A stretch of 64,000 nucleotides of DNA from NCBI GenBank assembly GCA_963732905.1, contig CAVTBM010000001.1:434001-498000 (forward strand). The letters run 5' to 3'. Below, one piece after another: positions 23,353 through 31,889 of this stretch. Positions within the stretch are counted from its first letter, which is position 1, and every line of letters begins with the position of its first letter. A program made the translations under genes and the position numbers. The notes beneath the pieces are model-generated. The model worked only from the letters and a program-made list of their open reading frames with translations. It searched no databases and was not told the origin of the DNA. Source of the DNA: DASQZK01 sp963732905 (GTDB lineage: Bacteria > Bacteroidota > Bacteroidia > Bacteroidales > GCA-2748055).

Positions 23353-25773
23353 TTAAACGAATAAACTTCCGGTCTGGTAAGTCAGTAAAGATAGCAACCA
23401 GGCCATGCCAGTAGTATAAATGATCATAAAAACAGCCCACCATAACGAACCCGATTCCCGGGCCACGGTGGCCACAACGGCAATACAGGGGAAATATACC
23501 AGGATAAAGACCAGGAATGCCAATGTGGCCCGGGGAGAATATACCATCTGTCCGGCCATTGGCCCCTGGGTATAAACCTGCTGTTTCATCCGTTTTCCCA
23601 GGTCCCTGGTTTCGCCCGGGGGATTGTTGTATATAACACCGATAGTGCTTACCACCACCTCTTTGCCCGCAACACCTGCCATCAGGCTGATGGTCATTTT
23701 CCAGTCGAAACCCAGCGGTCTCATAACCGGCTGAACCATTTTCCCGATATCTTCCAGAAAAGAGGTATGCTCGCCTGCCTTATGCAACGATCCCGGATCT
23801 ACGAAAGAAGCTTCCTGCAAAGATACCGCTTTATGGTTGAACAGAAGGCTGTTTTTAGGATAATATCCGAGACCCCATATCAGGATTGAGGCCACCAGGA
23901 TAATGCCTCCTATTTTGCGGAGATACTGGGAGCCTTTATTCCACATATGTCTTGAAGTATTTCTCAGTGTCGGCATCCGGTAGGGTGGAAGTTCCATGAC
24001 AAAAGGTGAATCACCCTTCCTGAAGAACAATCTACGAAAAAGAAGTGCTGAAAAAACGGCCAGCAAAATGCCTGCAAGATAGATCCCGAAAAGGACCGTT
24101 CCCTGGTGTGAAGGAAAAAAGGTACTGATGACAAGGATGTATACCGGTAGTCTTGCGCTGCACGACATAAATGGAACAAGCAGCATGGTCAGCAGGCGGT
24201 TGTTCCGGCTCTCGATAATACGTGTGGACATGATAGCCGGAACATTGCATCCGAAGCCCATGACCATGGGAATGAATGATTTGCCATGCAGTCCGATATG
24301 ATGCATGAACTTGTCCATAATAAAGGCAGCCCGTGCCATGTAACCGGTATCTTCAAGGAAAGAAATGAAGAAGAACAGGATCAGTATGTTGGGAAGGAAG
24401 ACCAGGACCCCACCGACGCCTCCTATAATTCCATTCATCAGAAGATCCTGAAGATCACCGGCGGGAATGACCCTGGGAACGAGTGACGAAATGCCGTTCA
24501 TCCCCTGTTCAATCCAGTTCATGGGATATTGTCCGAGCTTAAAGGTCACACTGAACATGATCCACAGGAAAAGGAAAAATATCGGGATCCCCAGGTATTT
24601 ATTGGTGAGAACGTTATCAATTTTCTCGGAATAATTCCTACGGGTATCATGGCTCGAGTGGAAAGTCTCCCTGAGAGCACCGGAAATGAATCCAAACCGG
24701 GCATCACTGATCAGGGTTTCCGGTTCATCATACATCAGCTCGCGAAGAATCCTGCGTTCCGTTTCGACAATCGTAGAGATCTCCCCGGTATTCGGCAGGT
24801 CTGAGATCCTGTGCTGCATATGTTCATCCCCTTCAAGGAGTTTCAGGGAAATAAATCTGGAGTTGACACGCCGGGTTAACGGGATGTTACATTCTTTGGA
24901 CAGAGTTTGCAGTATTTTATTGACAGAGTCTTCGATATCGGGGCCGTAACTGATTTGGACTCTTTTGCGATTGACGTCATTTTCCCTGAATTTGCCGATA
25001 ATGGCCATGAACAGTATGGCGATACCTTTCCCTTTGGAGCCGACCGTCGGGATAACAGGAATTCCGAGCATAGAGGAAAAACTTATATGATCGAAATGGT
25101 TCCCACTGGCTTTCAGCTCATCAAACATGTTCAGTGCCATAACCATTTTCACGTTCATGTCGATTAGCTGGGTAGTAAGGTAGAGATTGCGTTCGAGATT
25201 GGTGGCATCCACTACGTTCACCACCACGTCGGGAAGGCTTTCGGTGAGAAAATTCCTGACATAGATCTCCTCCGGTGAGTAAGATGTAAGTGAATAAGTT
25301 CCGGGTAAATCGTAAATGTTAAAGGTGTAGCCCTGATATTCCACCCGGGCAACCTTGGTTTCAACCGTTACGCCGCCATAATTTCCCACGTGTTCGTAGG
25401 ACCGGGAGGCCTGGTTGAAGATGCTCGTCTTTCCACAGTTCGGGTTGCCGATAAGGGCAATATTAATGGTTTTTCCGGGTTCCGGGGAATTGCTGAATGG
25501 CGGGTCTGATTCAAGCGTTTGGGCATAAACATGCTCTCCTGACGGTTTTTTACCTGGTTCCACCTCGATAAGGGAAGCCTCAGATCTTCTCAGGCTGACA
25601 TTATAACCCATCACCGAATATTCGACAGGATCCTGAAGTGGAGCATTCCGGATAACCGTGACTGGTTGTCCCTTTATAAAGCCCATTTCAGTCACTCGTT
25701 TCCTGAAGGCACCCTGGCCCCTTACCTTCAATATAATACCGCTCTCCTGTGCCTGTAATTCGGATAATAACAT
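23353..25773 (-). CDS. feoB: Ferrous iron transporter, FeoA-FeoB fusion
   Basis: An 806-residue inner-membrane Fe2+ importer. Residues 1-72 are a complete FeoA (SH3-like) domain, then a short linker, then the FeoB GTPase: G1 GNPNCGKT with K115, G3 DLPGTYSL, G4 as NMFDE instead of the usual NxxD. The rest is the membrane region with two Gate motifs (LVPFMSCSARLPVYIL; AGVAGKEVVVSTIGVIY). In most bacteria FeoA is separate; the fusion is common in Bacteroidota. The Cys-rich partner gene follows. The upstream gap 25774-25937 is AT-rich and may hold a Fur- or DtxR-type site, but none was recognised with certainty. Confidence 0.95.
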   Translation of the reverse strand: MLLSELQAQESGIILKVRGQGAFRKRVTEMGFIKGQPVTVIRNAPLQDPVEYSVMGYNVSLRRSEASLIEVEPGKKPSGEHVYAQTLESDPPFSNSPEPGKTINIALIGNPNCGKTSIFNQASRSYEHVGNYGGVTVETKVARVEYQGYTFNIYDLPGTYSLTSYSPEEIYVRNFLTESLPDVVVNVVDATNLERNLYLTTQLIDMNVKMVMALNMFDELKASGNHFDHISFSSMLGIPVIPTVGSKGKGIAILFMAIIGKFRENDVNRKRVQISYGPDIEDSVNKILQTLSKECNIPLTRRVNSRFISLKLLEGDEHMQHRISDLPNTGEISTIVETERRILRELMYDEPETLISDARFGFISGALRETFHSSHDTRRNYSEKIDNVLTNKYLGIPIFFLFLWIMFSVTFKLGQYPMNWIEQGMNGISSLVPRVIPAGDLQDLLMNGIIGGVGGVLVFLPNILILFFFISFLEDTGYMARAAFIMDKFMHHIGLHGKSFIPMVMGFGCNVPAIMSTRIIESRNNRLLTMLLVPFMSCSARLPVYILVISTFFPSHQGTVLFGIYLAGILLAVFSALLFRRLFFRKGDSPFVMELPPYRMPTLRNTSRHMWNKGSQYLRKIGGIILVASILIWGLGYYPKNSLLFNHKAVSLQEASFVDPGSLHKAGEHTSFLEDIGKMVQPVMRPLGFDWKMTISLMAGVAGKEVVVSTIGVIYNNPPGETRDLGKRMKQQVYTQGPMAGQMVYSPRATLAFLVFILVYFPCIAVVATVARESGSLWWAVFMIIYTTGMAWLLSLLTYQTGSLFV

Positions 25774-25889
25774 TTCTCACCTTTTAACACTGCAATATTA
25801 ACCCATGTCAGTAAATTTTCTATACCAACATTTAGGTATTTCTGATGTTATGTTGTAATATTATTGCGATTTCGTTGAATTGTTATTTT

Positions 25890-25897
25890 TATTTTTG
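25890..25897 (+). promoter_or_regulatory. Candidate -7 box for the 252-residue unknown gene
   Basis: TATTTTTG lies 40 nt before the ATG at 25938. No well-spaced TTTG at -33 is evident. The region lies between divergent genes (feoB and this one). Confidence 0.35.
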
Positions 25898-25937
25898 TAA
25901 TTTGATTTCCATGTACAATTAATTGATCCATAGTTTG

Positions 25938-26696
25938 ATGGAAGAACACGAAAACATTTATGATAAGATCAGGGAATTGTTTGGCGCTGTACCGGGACAA
26001 TTCAGTGTTCTTGAAGAACAGATCGATATCGATCTGCAGATGAAATATTTTGAGTTCTCAAGGGAAATGAAAGCAGACATTGATCCTGACAGCGTTATGG
26101 ATGAATCGGAGAATCTTTTTGATGATGAAACAGAGCATGATGATAAAAAGGAACTACTGGCCAAACTGGCATCTGTGGGGAGAGTGGAAGCGTTCCGTAC
26201 AATTGAACGTTTTCTTCATAATCCGCCTGAAGGATTAAGGGAATGGGGAATACTGGCTTACCAGGAAAGCAAGATGTTACTTGAATCGAAACTGCTCGAT
26301 GAAAACCAGGTATTTATTTCCACGGGACTCGGTGGCAAAGGTGATAAACTGCGTTATTTTGTTGTTCTCATCGGAGTGTCGGACACTCCCTTCTCAAAGT
26401 CTCAGCGAATGATCATCAGGAATGAATTTGAACTCATCCTGAAAAAGTACGACGCTGAGGCTGAAAGTTTTGATTTTTCAGGGAACCTGTCAACGATAAA
26501 GGCTGTCGTTCCTATGAACGTAACCATAAAATCCGTGTTTGAAGAGGGGATTGAGGAATGCAATGAATATGGAGATTTTCTCATTCCAAACTTCATCATC
26601 ACCAATGTCAAGGAACTCTCCTTCGGAGAAATCAGGGACTTTCTGGACCGGCAACTCTGGAAAAAACGGGAGGCGGAGGAAGAGGATATCTTTTAA
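25938..26696 (+). CDS. Conserved-looking hypothetical protein (252 residues)
   Basis: A soluble, acidic protein with no signal peptide. Residues about 60-115 are helical and HEAT-like (LAKLASVGRVEAFRTIERFL), followed by an alpha/beta part with FISTGLGGKGDKLRYFVVLI and a closing IIRNEFELILKK... region. I do not recognise a family or catalytic motif. The ATG at 25938 is chosen; a TTG at 25923 adds five residues. It is followed 12 nt later by a thiamine-binding-family gene, which suggests a shared function not yet described to my knowledge. Confidence 0.75.
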   Translation: MEEHENIYDKIRELFGAVPGQFSVLEEQIDIDLQMKYFEFSREMKADIDPDSVMDESENLFDDETEHDDKKELLAKLASVGRVEAFRTIERFLHNPPEGLREWGILAYQESKMLLESKLLDENQVFISTGLGGKGDKLRYFVVLIGVSDTPFSKSQRMIIRNEFELILKKYDAEAESFDFSGNLSTIKAVVPMNVTIKSVFEEGIEECNEYGDFLIPNFIITNVKELSFGEIRDFLDRQLWKKREAEEEDIF

Positions 26697-26708
26697 ATTT
26701 TCATCTTC

Positions 26709-27008
26709 ATGAACTATACGATAAACGTGGCCATACAGGTACTTCCTGCAGGTGATAAGGCTTTTGCCTACGGTGTAGTGGACAGGGTGATAGAATATAT
26801 TGCCGCTTCCGGGCTGACCTATAAGGTCTGCCCTTTTGAAACTGTGGTAGAAGGTGAATACGAACAGGTTGTCGGATTATTGGGTGGCATCAGGGAGGTC
26901 TGCTTTAAAGCAGGTGCAGAAGATATTTTGATCAATATGAAGTGGCAAATCAGCCATACTAAAAATGTCACCATTTCCGACAAGATGGCGAAATATGAAA
27001 AAAGTTGA
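26709..27008 (+). CDS. Thiamine-binding / UPF0045 (MTH1187-YkoF-like) protein
   Basis: A 99-residue ferredoxin-like protein of the family PF01910 (UPF0045). Members bind thiamine or related small ligands and are often found with transporters. Markers are NVAIQVLPAGDKAFAYGVVD at the start, YKVCPFETVVEGEYEQV in the middle, and the AEDILINMKWQIS strand. The size is standard. It is cotranscribed with the unknown 252-residue protein upstream. No thiamine biosynthesis gene or TPP riboswitch is nearby, so a role in thiamine handling is not supported by context. Its stop codon lies inside the terminator hairpin of the opposing gene. Confidence 0.85.
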   Translation: MNYTINVAIQVLPAGDKAFAYGVVDRVIEYIAASGLTYKVCPFETVVEGEYEQVVGLLGGIREVCFKAGAEDILINMKWQISHTKNVTISDKMAKYEKS

Positions 27009-27036
27009 GCTGGTTCCGGCGATCAAACCAGCTCAA
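26998..27036 (-). terminator. Intrinsic terminator of the DUF3276 gene
   Basis: A perfect 11-bp stem (27005-27015 with 27026-27036, TTGAGCTGGTT and AACCAGCTCAA) has a 10-nt loop. On the minus strand it is followed, after one C, by six Ts (the A-run 26998-27003). It lies 14 nt beyond the DUF3276 stop and overlaps the stop codon of the convergent gene. On the plus strand there is no T-run. Confidence 0.85.
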
Positions 27037-27050
27037 TACATGTCCTGATC

Positions 27051-27431
27051 TCAGGAATTTTTTTCTTCCAGATCTTCAAAATCAATGTTCGTGTAATTTT
27101 CAGCCAAAGCGGTTTCTGGCTCTTCAGTGGAATACTCTTCTGTAAGAGGGGGTTGATTTTCTTTAATGTATTCAACCGCAGTCTGGAGACCATTTACAAA
27201 CTTTTCGAAATCCTCCTTGTAGAGAAAAATCTTGTGTTTCTCATAATAGGATTTGCCATCCTGGTTAAATCTTTTCTTACTCTCCGTGATCGTCAGGTAG
27301 TAGTCATTACGTCGTGTAGCTTTTACATCAAAGAAATAAGTACGTTTACCTGCTCTTACGGCTTGAGAAAAAATTTCTTCCCTGGGCTGGCTAAAGACTT
27401 CGTCCTTTTTTCCGGTTCCTTCTTCCATCAT
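27051..27431 (-). CDS. PUR-alpha-like nucleic-acid-binding protein (DUF3276)
   Basis: A 126-residue cytoplasmic protein. The core (about 22-95) is the PUR repeat of bacterial DUF3276 proteins: AGKRTYFFDVKATRRNDYYL, then ITESKKRF, then KHKIFLYKEDFEKFVNGL. These fold like the eukaryotic single-stranded nucleic-acid binder Pur-alpha, and bacterial members bind ssDNA or RNA. The C-terminal 30 residues are acidic and poorly conserved. Either Met codon at 27431 or 27428 could be the start. It is followed by a strong terminator. Confidence 0.85.
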   Translation of the reverse strand: MMEEGTGKKDEVFSQPREEIFSQAVRAGKRTYFFDVKATRRNDYYLTITESKKRFNQDGKSYYEKHKIFLYKEDFEKFVNGLQTAVEYIKENQPPLTEEYSTEEPETALAENYTNIDFEDLEEKNS

Positions 27432-27615
27432 AATCTCGATTTAGTTACTGATTAATGCATTTGTTTCTCAAAAATAGAAAAATATTTTAAAAATAATCAA
27501 TTCTGGCTGGAAATTGACCTTTTTATTCTATTTATTCTATAGCCTTGCGGCATTGATTCATAATAAATGGGCTTATTATTCGAACCTTAAGGCACCTTTC
27601 TTTGCAAAAAATGAT

Positions 27616-27623
27616 TACCTTTG
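27616..27623 (+). promoter_or_regulatory. Candidate -7 box of the nusB cluster
   Basis: TACCTTTG, an exact TAnnTTTG match, lies 33 nt before the nusB ATG. An exact -33 TTTG at 19-21 nt upstream is not evident. Confidence 0.5.
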
Positions 27624-27656
27624 TCGCCATTGCTAATATATATTCAGGTTCTTTAA

Positions 27657-28607
27657 ATGATAAGCAGAAGGCTATTAAGGATTAAGGTATTACAGGTTTT
27701 ATACGCTTATTACAAATCTGAGCAGAAAGATTTGAATAAATCTGAGAAAGAGTTGCATTTCAGCATTAACAAAGCATATGAACTCTACTATTATATCTTG
27801 CTTATTATCCTGGATGTTGCTCAGTATGCTGAATCCCGGATCGAACTGGCCCGGAATAAAATAGTTCCCAGTGTGGATGATCTGAATCCGAACATACGAT
27901 TCATTGATAACAAACTGGTACTGCAACTCAGGAACAACAAACAGTTTTTAAGGTATCTCGACATACACCACATCAGTTGGAGTAATCATCCGGAACTCAT
28001 CAAGGAACTCTATATCAATCTGACGGAAGCTGATTTCTTTAAGGAATATATGACGGCTGAGAATACTGATTATGCTGCTGAAAAGAAAATCATTACCCGT
28101 TTTATCTCTGAGATTGTTTTAATGAGTGAATCCCTTCACCAGTTAATGGAAGAACAATCCATTTACTGGAACGATGACCTTGATTTCGTTGTTTCCATGG
28201 TCGAGAAAACACTGAAGAAATTCAGGGAATCGGACGGTGAAGACAAGCACCTGCTCGAGCTGTACAAAAATGAGGAAGACCGGGACTTTGTGATCCAGCT
28301 CTTTCGGAAATCTATACTCAACCGGGATTTTGCCCTTCAGATGATTGAGGAAAAGGCAAGTAACTGGGATCTGGACAGGATTGCCTTCATGGATGTGCTG
28401 ATCATGCAGATGGCCGTCACTGAAATGATCGAATTCCCTTCTATACCCACAAAGGTGACTCTGAATGAATTCCTTGAGATTGCCAAATATTACAGTACTG
28501 AAAAGAGTAACACGTTTATTAACGGTGTGCTTGATAAGATAATGCAAAAACTAAAGGAAGATAAGAAGATACGGAAAACGGGACGTGGTCTCATCGGGGA
28601 AGTATAG
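27657..28607 (+). CDS. nusB: Transcription antitermination factor NusB, long form
   Basis: A 316-residue protein, twice the length of E. coli NusB (139). The N-terminal 170 residues are helical (RRLLRIKVLQVLYAYYKSEQ at the start). The C-terminal part (about 180-305) carries the NusB fold: NRDFALQMIEEKASNWDLDR, IAFMDVLIMQMAVTEMIEF and the closing KVTLNEFLEIAKYYSTEKS. It acts with NusE in rRNA antitermination. The long form is usual in Bacteroidota. It begins a plus-strand cluster, followed by the DUF1573, yajC, ybbR and coaE genes. Confidence 0.9.
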   Translation: MISRRLLRIKVLQVLYAYYKSEQKDLNKSEKELHFSINKAYELYYYILLIILDVAQYAESRIELARNKIVPSVDDLNPNIRFIDNKLVLQLRNNKQFLRYLDIHHISWSNHPELIKELYINLTEADFFKEYMTAENTDYAAEKKIITRFISEIVLMSESLHQLMEEQSIYWNDDLDFVVSMVEKTLKKFRESDGEDKHLLELYKNEEDRDFVIQLFRKSILNRDFALQMIEEKASNWDLDRIAFMDVLIMQMAVTEMIEFPSIPTKVTLNEFLEIAKYYSTEKSNTFINGVLDKIMQKLKEDKKIRKTGRGLIGEV

Positions 28608-28620
28608 AATATTTTAACTT

Positions 28621-28651
28621 TTTGAACAGAGCGGAAAAAGTAGTTACTTTG
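28621..28651 (+). promoter_or_regulatory. Candidate promoter for the DUF1573 and yajC genes
   Basis: TTTG at 28621-28624 and TTACTTTG at 28644-28651 are separated by 19 nt, the normal spacing for the Bacteroidota primary sigma factor. The -7 has one mismatch (T instead of A at position 2). The ATG at 28670 follows 18 nt later, and the box begins 13 nt after the nusB stop. Confidence 0.6.
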
Positions 28652-28669
28652 CACCTGACCGACACAGCT

Positions 28670-29107
28670 ATGAAACAATTAAGAGTAACAGGTTTATGGC
28701 TGCTTTTACTGATCATTGCCGGATCCTGCGGACAGGGTGTGTCGCAGGGTGCCGGGAACAGTAGGGACAACAGTCAGGAAACCACGGTCAGTCAGCCGGA
28801 AATTGAATTCAATTCCCGGGAGCATAATTTTGGAAAGGTCACGGAAGGGGAGAAGGTGGGGTGGTATTTCAAATTCCGAAATACCGGAGGATCCGAGCTT
28901 GTTATTAATAATGCTACGGCGAGCTGCGGATGCACCGTTCCGGAATATGACAGGGAACCGGTACCCCCGGGTGGTGAGGGAACAGTGAAGGTGGTATTCG
29001 ACTCCTCCGGCCGCGAAGGTAAACAGTTAAAAACTGTGACCATCGAATCCAATGCACGCACGTTAATTACCAGTCTGACTCTTGAAGCAGATGTGACAAG
29101 GAAATAA
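28670..29107 (+). CDS. DUF1573 domain lipoprotein
   Basis: A 145-residue exported protein. A lipoprotein signal (LWLLLLIIAGSC) ends at Cys about residue 20. After a Ser/Asn/Gln-rich spacer comes the DUF1573 Ig-like domain: the HNFGKVTEGEKVGWYFKF strand, then NATASCGCTVPEYDREPVPP, then GTVKVVFDSSGREG. The family is common in Bacteroidota; function unknown, and other members occur as repeated units in cell-surface proteins. The ATG at 28670 is chosen over the upstream in-frame codon at 28622 because the latter lies within the promoter. Confidence 0.85.
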   Translation: MKQLRVTGLWLLLLIIAGSCGQGVSQGAGNSRDNSQETTVSQPEIEFNSREHNFGKVTEGEKVGWYFKFRNTGGSELVINNATASCGCTVPEYDREPVPPGGEGTVKVVFDSSGREGKQLKTVTIESNARTLITSLTLEADVTRK

Positions 29108-29137
29108 TTTTTAATTTTAACTATAAAGAACATCAAA

Positions 29138-29458
29138 ATGGAATTATTATTTGTGTTATTGGCAGAAGGAGCAGCTCAACCCAGCGCGCTCACATCCCTG
29201 CTTCCTCTCTTGCTGATCATTGTCGTTTTTTATTTCTTCATGATCAGACCACAGGTTAAAAAGCAGAAAGAACTTAAAACCTACCGGAGTAGTCTGCAAA
29301 AAGGAGATAAAATTGTAACTACCGGTGGCATCTACGGGAAAATTACCGATATAAAGGATATGACCGTTACCGTCGAAGTTGCTGATAATGTTAGGATCAG
29401 GATTGATAAAAATGCTGTTCTCAAAGATCCGGGTGATATCGGAACACAGCAGAAATAA
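29138..29458 (+). CDS. yajC: Preprotein translocase accessory subunit YajC
   Basis: A 106-residue inner-membrane protein that associates with SecDF in protein export. One membrane helix (LLPLLLIIVVFYFFMI) at about residues 23-38 is followed by the family signature RPQVKKQKELKTYRSSLQKG and the cytoplasmic strands KIVTTGGIYGKITDI. The order nusB - DUF1573 - yajC - ybbR - coaE is a standard Bacteroidota layout. Confidence 0.92.
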   Translation: MELLFVLLAEGAAQPSALTSLLPLLLIIVVFYFFMIRPQVKKQKELKTYRSSLQKGDKIVTTGGIYGKITDIKDMTVTVEVADNVRIRIDKNAVLKDPGDIGTQQK

Positions 29459-29479
29459 TGATTTTCGTTGAAAAGATAT

Positions 29480-29521
29480 AAGAGTTCAGGGGAATCTACT
29501 TTTCTTTGGACTCTTTTTTTT
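29480..29521 (+). terminator. Probable intrinsic terminator after yajC
   Basis: An 8-bp stem (29480-29487 with 29508-29515, one G-T pair) has a 20-nt loop and is followed by a run of Ts up to 29521. It lies 22 nt after the yajC stop codon. It directly precedes a -7-like box for ybbR. Confidence 0.55.
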
Positions 29522-29528
29522 ATTTTTG
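29521..29528 (+). promoter_or_regulatory. Candidate -7 box for ybbR-coaE
   Basis: TATTTTTG begins at the last base of the T-run of the yajC terminator. It lies 18 nt before the chosen GTG at 29547. A TTTG at 29505-29508 is only 12 nt upstream, so no proper -33 element is present. The pairing suggests that a new transcript starts where the previous one ends. Confidence 0.4.
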
Positions 29529-29546
29529 AAATTAATTTCAATTGCC

Positions 29547-30545
29547 GTGAGTTCAGGGTTTTTTAACCGGTTTTCGAAATTCTCCACGAAAGAGAAAATA
29601 GCTTTCAGGAAAAAAGCCACGATTTTCAGTTTTTTTCTCCTGTTATCGGTTATTTTCTGGTTTATGAATGCCCTGAGTAAGAATTATACCACCACTATCG
29701 ATTACCCGGTCAGGTACCGGAATTTCCCCGAAGACAAGATCATGATCGGCAATCTGCCCGATCATCTCTCGCTCGAGGTAAATGCCCATGGCTATACTCT
29801 ACTTCGTTATCGCCTCAGTTCCAGATATATACCTCTCGTCTTTAATGTGAAGTCATTTACCATGAACCGTCTGAGCTCTGCCGACAGCGGTATATACTAC
29901 ATTGAAACACGTTTTGCCCGCAACTATATCGCAAAGCAGCTGAGCTCTGAATTCAATATATTGGATATCAAGCCCGATACGCTGATATTCAGATTTTCAG
30001 GGGTGGCTTCAAAAAGAGTACCGGTTGAACCAAGGGTCAGTTTCCATCTGGAAAAACAATTGATACTTAAACAGCAACCGTACCTTATTCCTGATTCAGT
30101 GAACATTTCCGGACCCGATTTTATTATCGATACTATTTCCCATATCTATACAAAGCCTCTGGATGCCGGCCTTATCTCCCAGAGTGTCAGCAGATCCCTC
30201 GACCTGGCAATATCAGATCATATTTCGCTGGGAAGGGAAAAGGTCAAAATCCGGTTTGAGGTGGAGAAATACACTGAAAAAGCACTTTCTGTGCCGGTTG
30301 TAGTGATTAACCTTCCCGATTCCATGAGTCTTAAAACCTTTCCTCAGGATATCCAGGTTACATGTCAGGTCGGACTCAGCAATTTCGAAAAGCTGCAGCC
30401 CTCCATGTTCAGGATAACCGTCGATTTTAAAGAAGCCGAAACGGGACTGGAAAAAAAGCTGAAAGTGGAGATGGAAAAACAGCCTGACTTTATCCGCTCG
30501 GTAAAATATTCCCCTCGATCTGTTGAATATCTTATTGAAAAGTAA
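29547..30545 (+). CDS. ybbR: YbbR-like domain protein
   Basis: A 332-residue protein with one N-terminal membrane helix (FSFFLLLSVIFWFMNALS) and a long extracytoplasmic part of beta-rich YbbR-like units (VRYRNFPEDKIMIGNLPDHL, then VNAHGYTLLRYRL). B. subtilis YbbR (CdaR) regulates the diadenylate cyclase CdaA; this protein has the same kind of anchor, so a similar link is possible but unproved. A frame open from a TTG at 29526 would overlap the -7 box, so I take the GTG at 29547. Its stop overlaps the coaE start by one base. Confidence 0.75.
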   Translation: MSSGFFNRFSKFSTKEKIAFRKKATIFSFFLLLSVIFWFMNALSKNYTTTIDYPVRYRNFPEDKIMIGNLPDHLSLEVNAHGYTLLRYRLSSRYIPLVFNVKSFTMNRLSSADSGIYYIETRFARNYIAKQLSSEFNILDIKPDTLIFRFSGVASKRVPVEPRVSFHLEKQLILKQQPYLIPDSVNISGPDFIIDTISHIYTKPLDAGLISQSVSRSLDLAISDHISLGREKVKIRFEVEKYTEKALSVPVVVINLPDSMSLKTFPQDIQVTCQVGLSNFEKLQPSMFRITVDFKEAETGLEKKLKVEMEKQPDFIRSVKYSPRSVEYLIEK

Positions 30546-31138
30546 TGCTTAAAATCGGACTGACAGGCGGGATAGGCAGCGGCAAATCGACCGTTGCCAG
30601 GATATTTGAGATCCTTGGCGTTCCAGTGTATTACGCCGATGCAGAAGCTAAACGGCTTATGAACACAACCGATTCGCTCAGGGAAGGCATAATCAGTATA
30701 TTTGGCCCGGAAGCTGTGGTCAACGGTGAGATCAACCGACCCTTTATCGCTTCAAAAGCCTTTAACGATGCCTCATTGCTCTCGGCCCTGAATGCACTCG
30801 TACATCCGGTTGTTCATGATGATTTTATATCCTGGTGCCGGGAAAGGCAGGATGAGCCCTATATAATTGAGGAGGCAGCTATTCTGGTTGAGTCCGGGGC
30901 CCTAAAACTGTTTAACTTTTTGATTGTTGTCTATGTGGATGAAGCGGTGAGGATTCAAAGAGTCCATGATCGTGACGGTACTTCTTTTGACGCAGTCCGG
31001 AGCCGGATGAAGCATCAGATGCCGGCAGAAGAACTCAACCGTTATGCTGATTATATTATAAATAACAACGGTGACCAATTACTTATTCCTCAGGTCCTGG
31101 ATTTAGATAAGAAATTTGTTTCTTTGCAGTTTTCATGA
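30545..31138 (+). CDS. coaE: Dephospho-CoA kinase
   Basis: A 197-residue cytoplasmic kinase for the last step of coenzyme A synthesis: ATP-dependent phosphorylation of the 3'-hydroxyl of dephospho-CoA. The P-loop is GGIGSGKSTVARIF at about residues 8-21; the central YADAEAKRLM and the later IQRVHDRDG support the family. The start ATG overlaps the ybbR stop (TAATG), so the two genes are probably translated together. Confidence 0.93.
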   Translation: MLKIGLTGGIGSGKSTVARIFEILGVPVYYADAEAKRLMNTTDSLREGIISIFGPEAVVNGEINRPFIASKAFNDASLLSALNALVHPVVHDDFISWCRERQDEPYIIEEAAILVESGALKLFNFLIVVYVDEAVRIQRVHDRDGTSFDAVRSRMKHQMPAEELNRYADYIINNNGDQLLIPQVLDLDKKFVSLQFS

Positions 31139-31150
31139 TTTTATACGGAT

Positions 31151-31876
31151 ATGGAGAAATTTGCAAAATGGATAGCAGGTGGTCTGGGTTGGGCATTTTT
31201 CGGGCCGCTTGGCGGCGTTTTCGGATTTATGCTGGGAAGTTTGTTTGAAAACAAAGGCGGACAAATCTTTTCCGACCGTCAACAGGGACCCACTACTACG
31301 GGTGACTTTGCCCTTAGTATGCTTGTTCTGGTTGCCGCTGTGATGAAAGCCGACGGCAAAGTCGTACGTTCGGAACTCGATTATGTCAAGGCATATTTTG
31401 TGCAGAATTTCGGTGAAGGTGCCGCAGGTGAGGCTATTATGATGCTCCGCGACCTGTTGAAACAGGATATAAACATCAGTGAGGTTTCCGGTCAGATCAG
31501 AAACCGGCTCGATTACTCATCCCGGCTGCAGATGCTGCATTTTCTTTTCGGCATTGCAAACGCCGACGGAAGCGTCGATGCCAGTGAACTCAATACGTTG
31601 AAAAAGATCGCAGGCTATCTCGGACTCAGCAGTCAGGATACCGATTCCATCATGTCAATGTTCGTCGACAGTACGGAAGCGTCGTATAAAATACTGGGAA
31701 TAACCAGGGACGCCAGCACCGAGGAAGTGAAGAAAGCATACAGGCAAATGGCTTTGAAGTACCATCCCGATAAGGTCTCCTATCTCGGCGAGGATTTCAA
31801 AGCAGCTGCGAATGATAAGTTTCAGAAGGTCAACGAAGCATATGAAAAAATTAAAAAAGAAAAAGGATTTATTTAA
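31151..31876 (+). CDS. DnaJ-domain and TerB-domain protein (DjlA-like)
   Basis: A 241-residue protein in three parts: an N-terminal glycine-rich hydrophobic helix (GGLGWAFFGPLGGVFGFMLG) that probably anchors it in the membrane; a TerB-like helical domain (about 55-165: AVMKADGKVVRSELDYVKAY, then ANADGSVDASELNTLKKIAG); and a C-terminal J domain (about 175-241) with YRQMALKYHPDK, the HPD motif that stimulates Hsp70 ATPase. E. coli DjlA has the same order. It is a co-chaperone with DnaK at the membrane (inference from family). It starts 12 nt after coaE. Confidence 0.9.
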   Translation: MEKFAKWIAGGLGWAFFGPLGGVFGFMLGSLFENKGGQIFSDRQQGPTTTGDFALSMLVLVAAVMKADGKVVRSELDYVKAYFVQNFGEGAAGEAIMMLRDLLKQDINISEVSGQIRNRLDYSSRLQMLHFLFGIANADGSVDASELNTLKKIAGYLGLSSQDTDSIMSMFVDSTEASYKILGITRDASTEEVKKAYRQMALKYHPDKVSYLGEDFKAAANDKFQKVNEAYEKIKKEKGFI

Positions 31877-31889
31877 TTAATACTGCATC

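Noticed and set aside
25774..25937. Fur box between feoB and the unknown gene
   Set aside because: The stretch is AT-rich with partial dyads, but none was close enough to a 19-bp Fur or DtxR palindrome to report.
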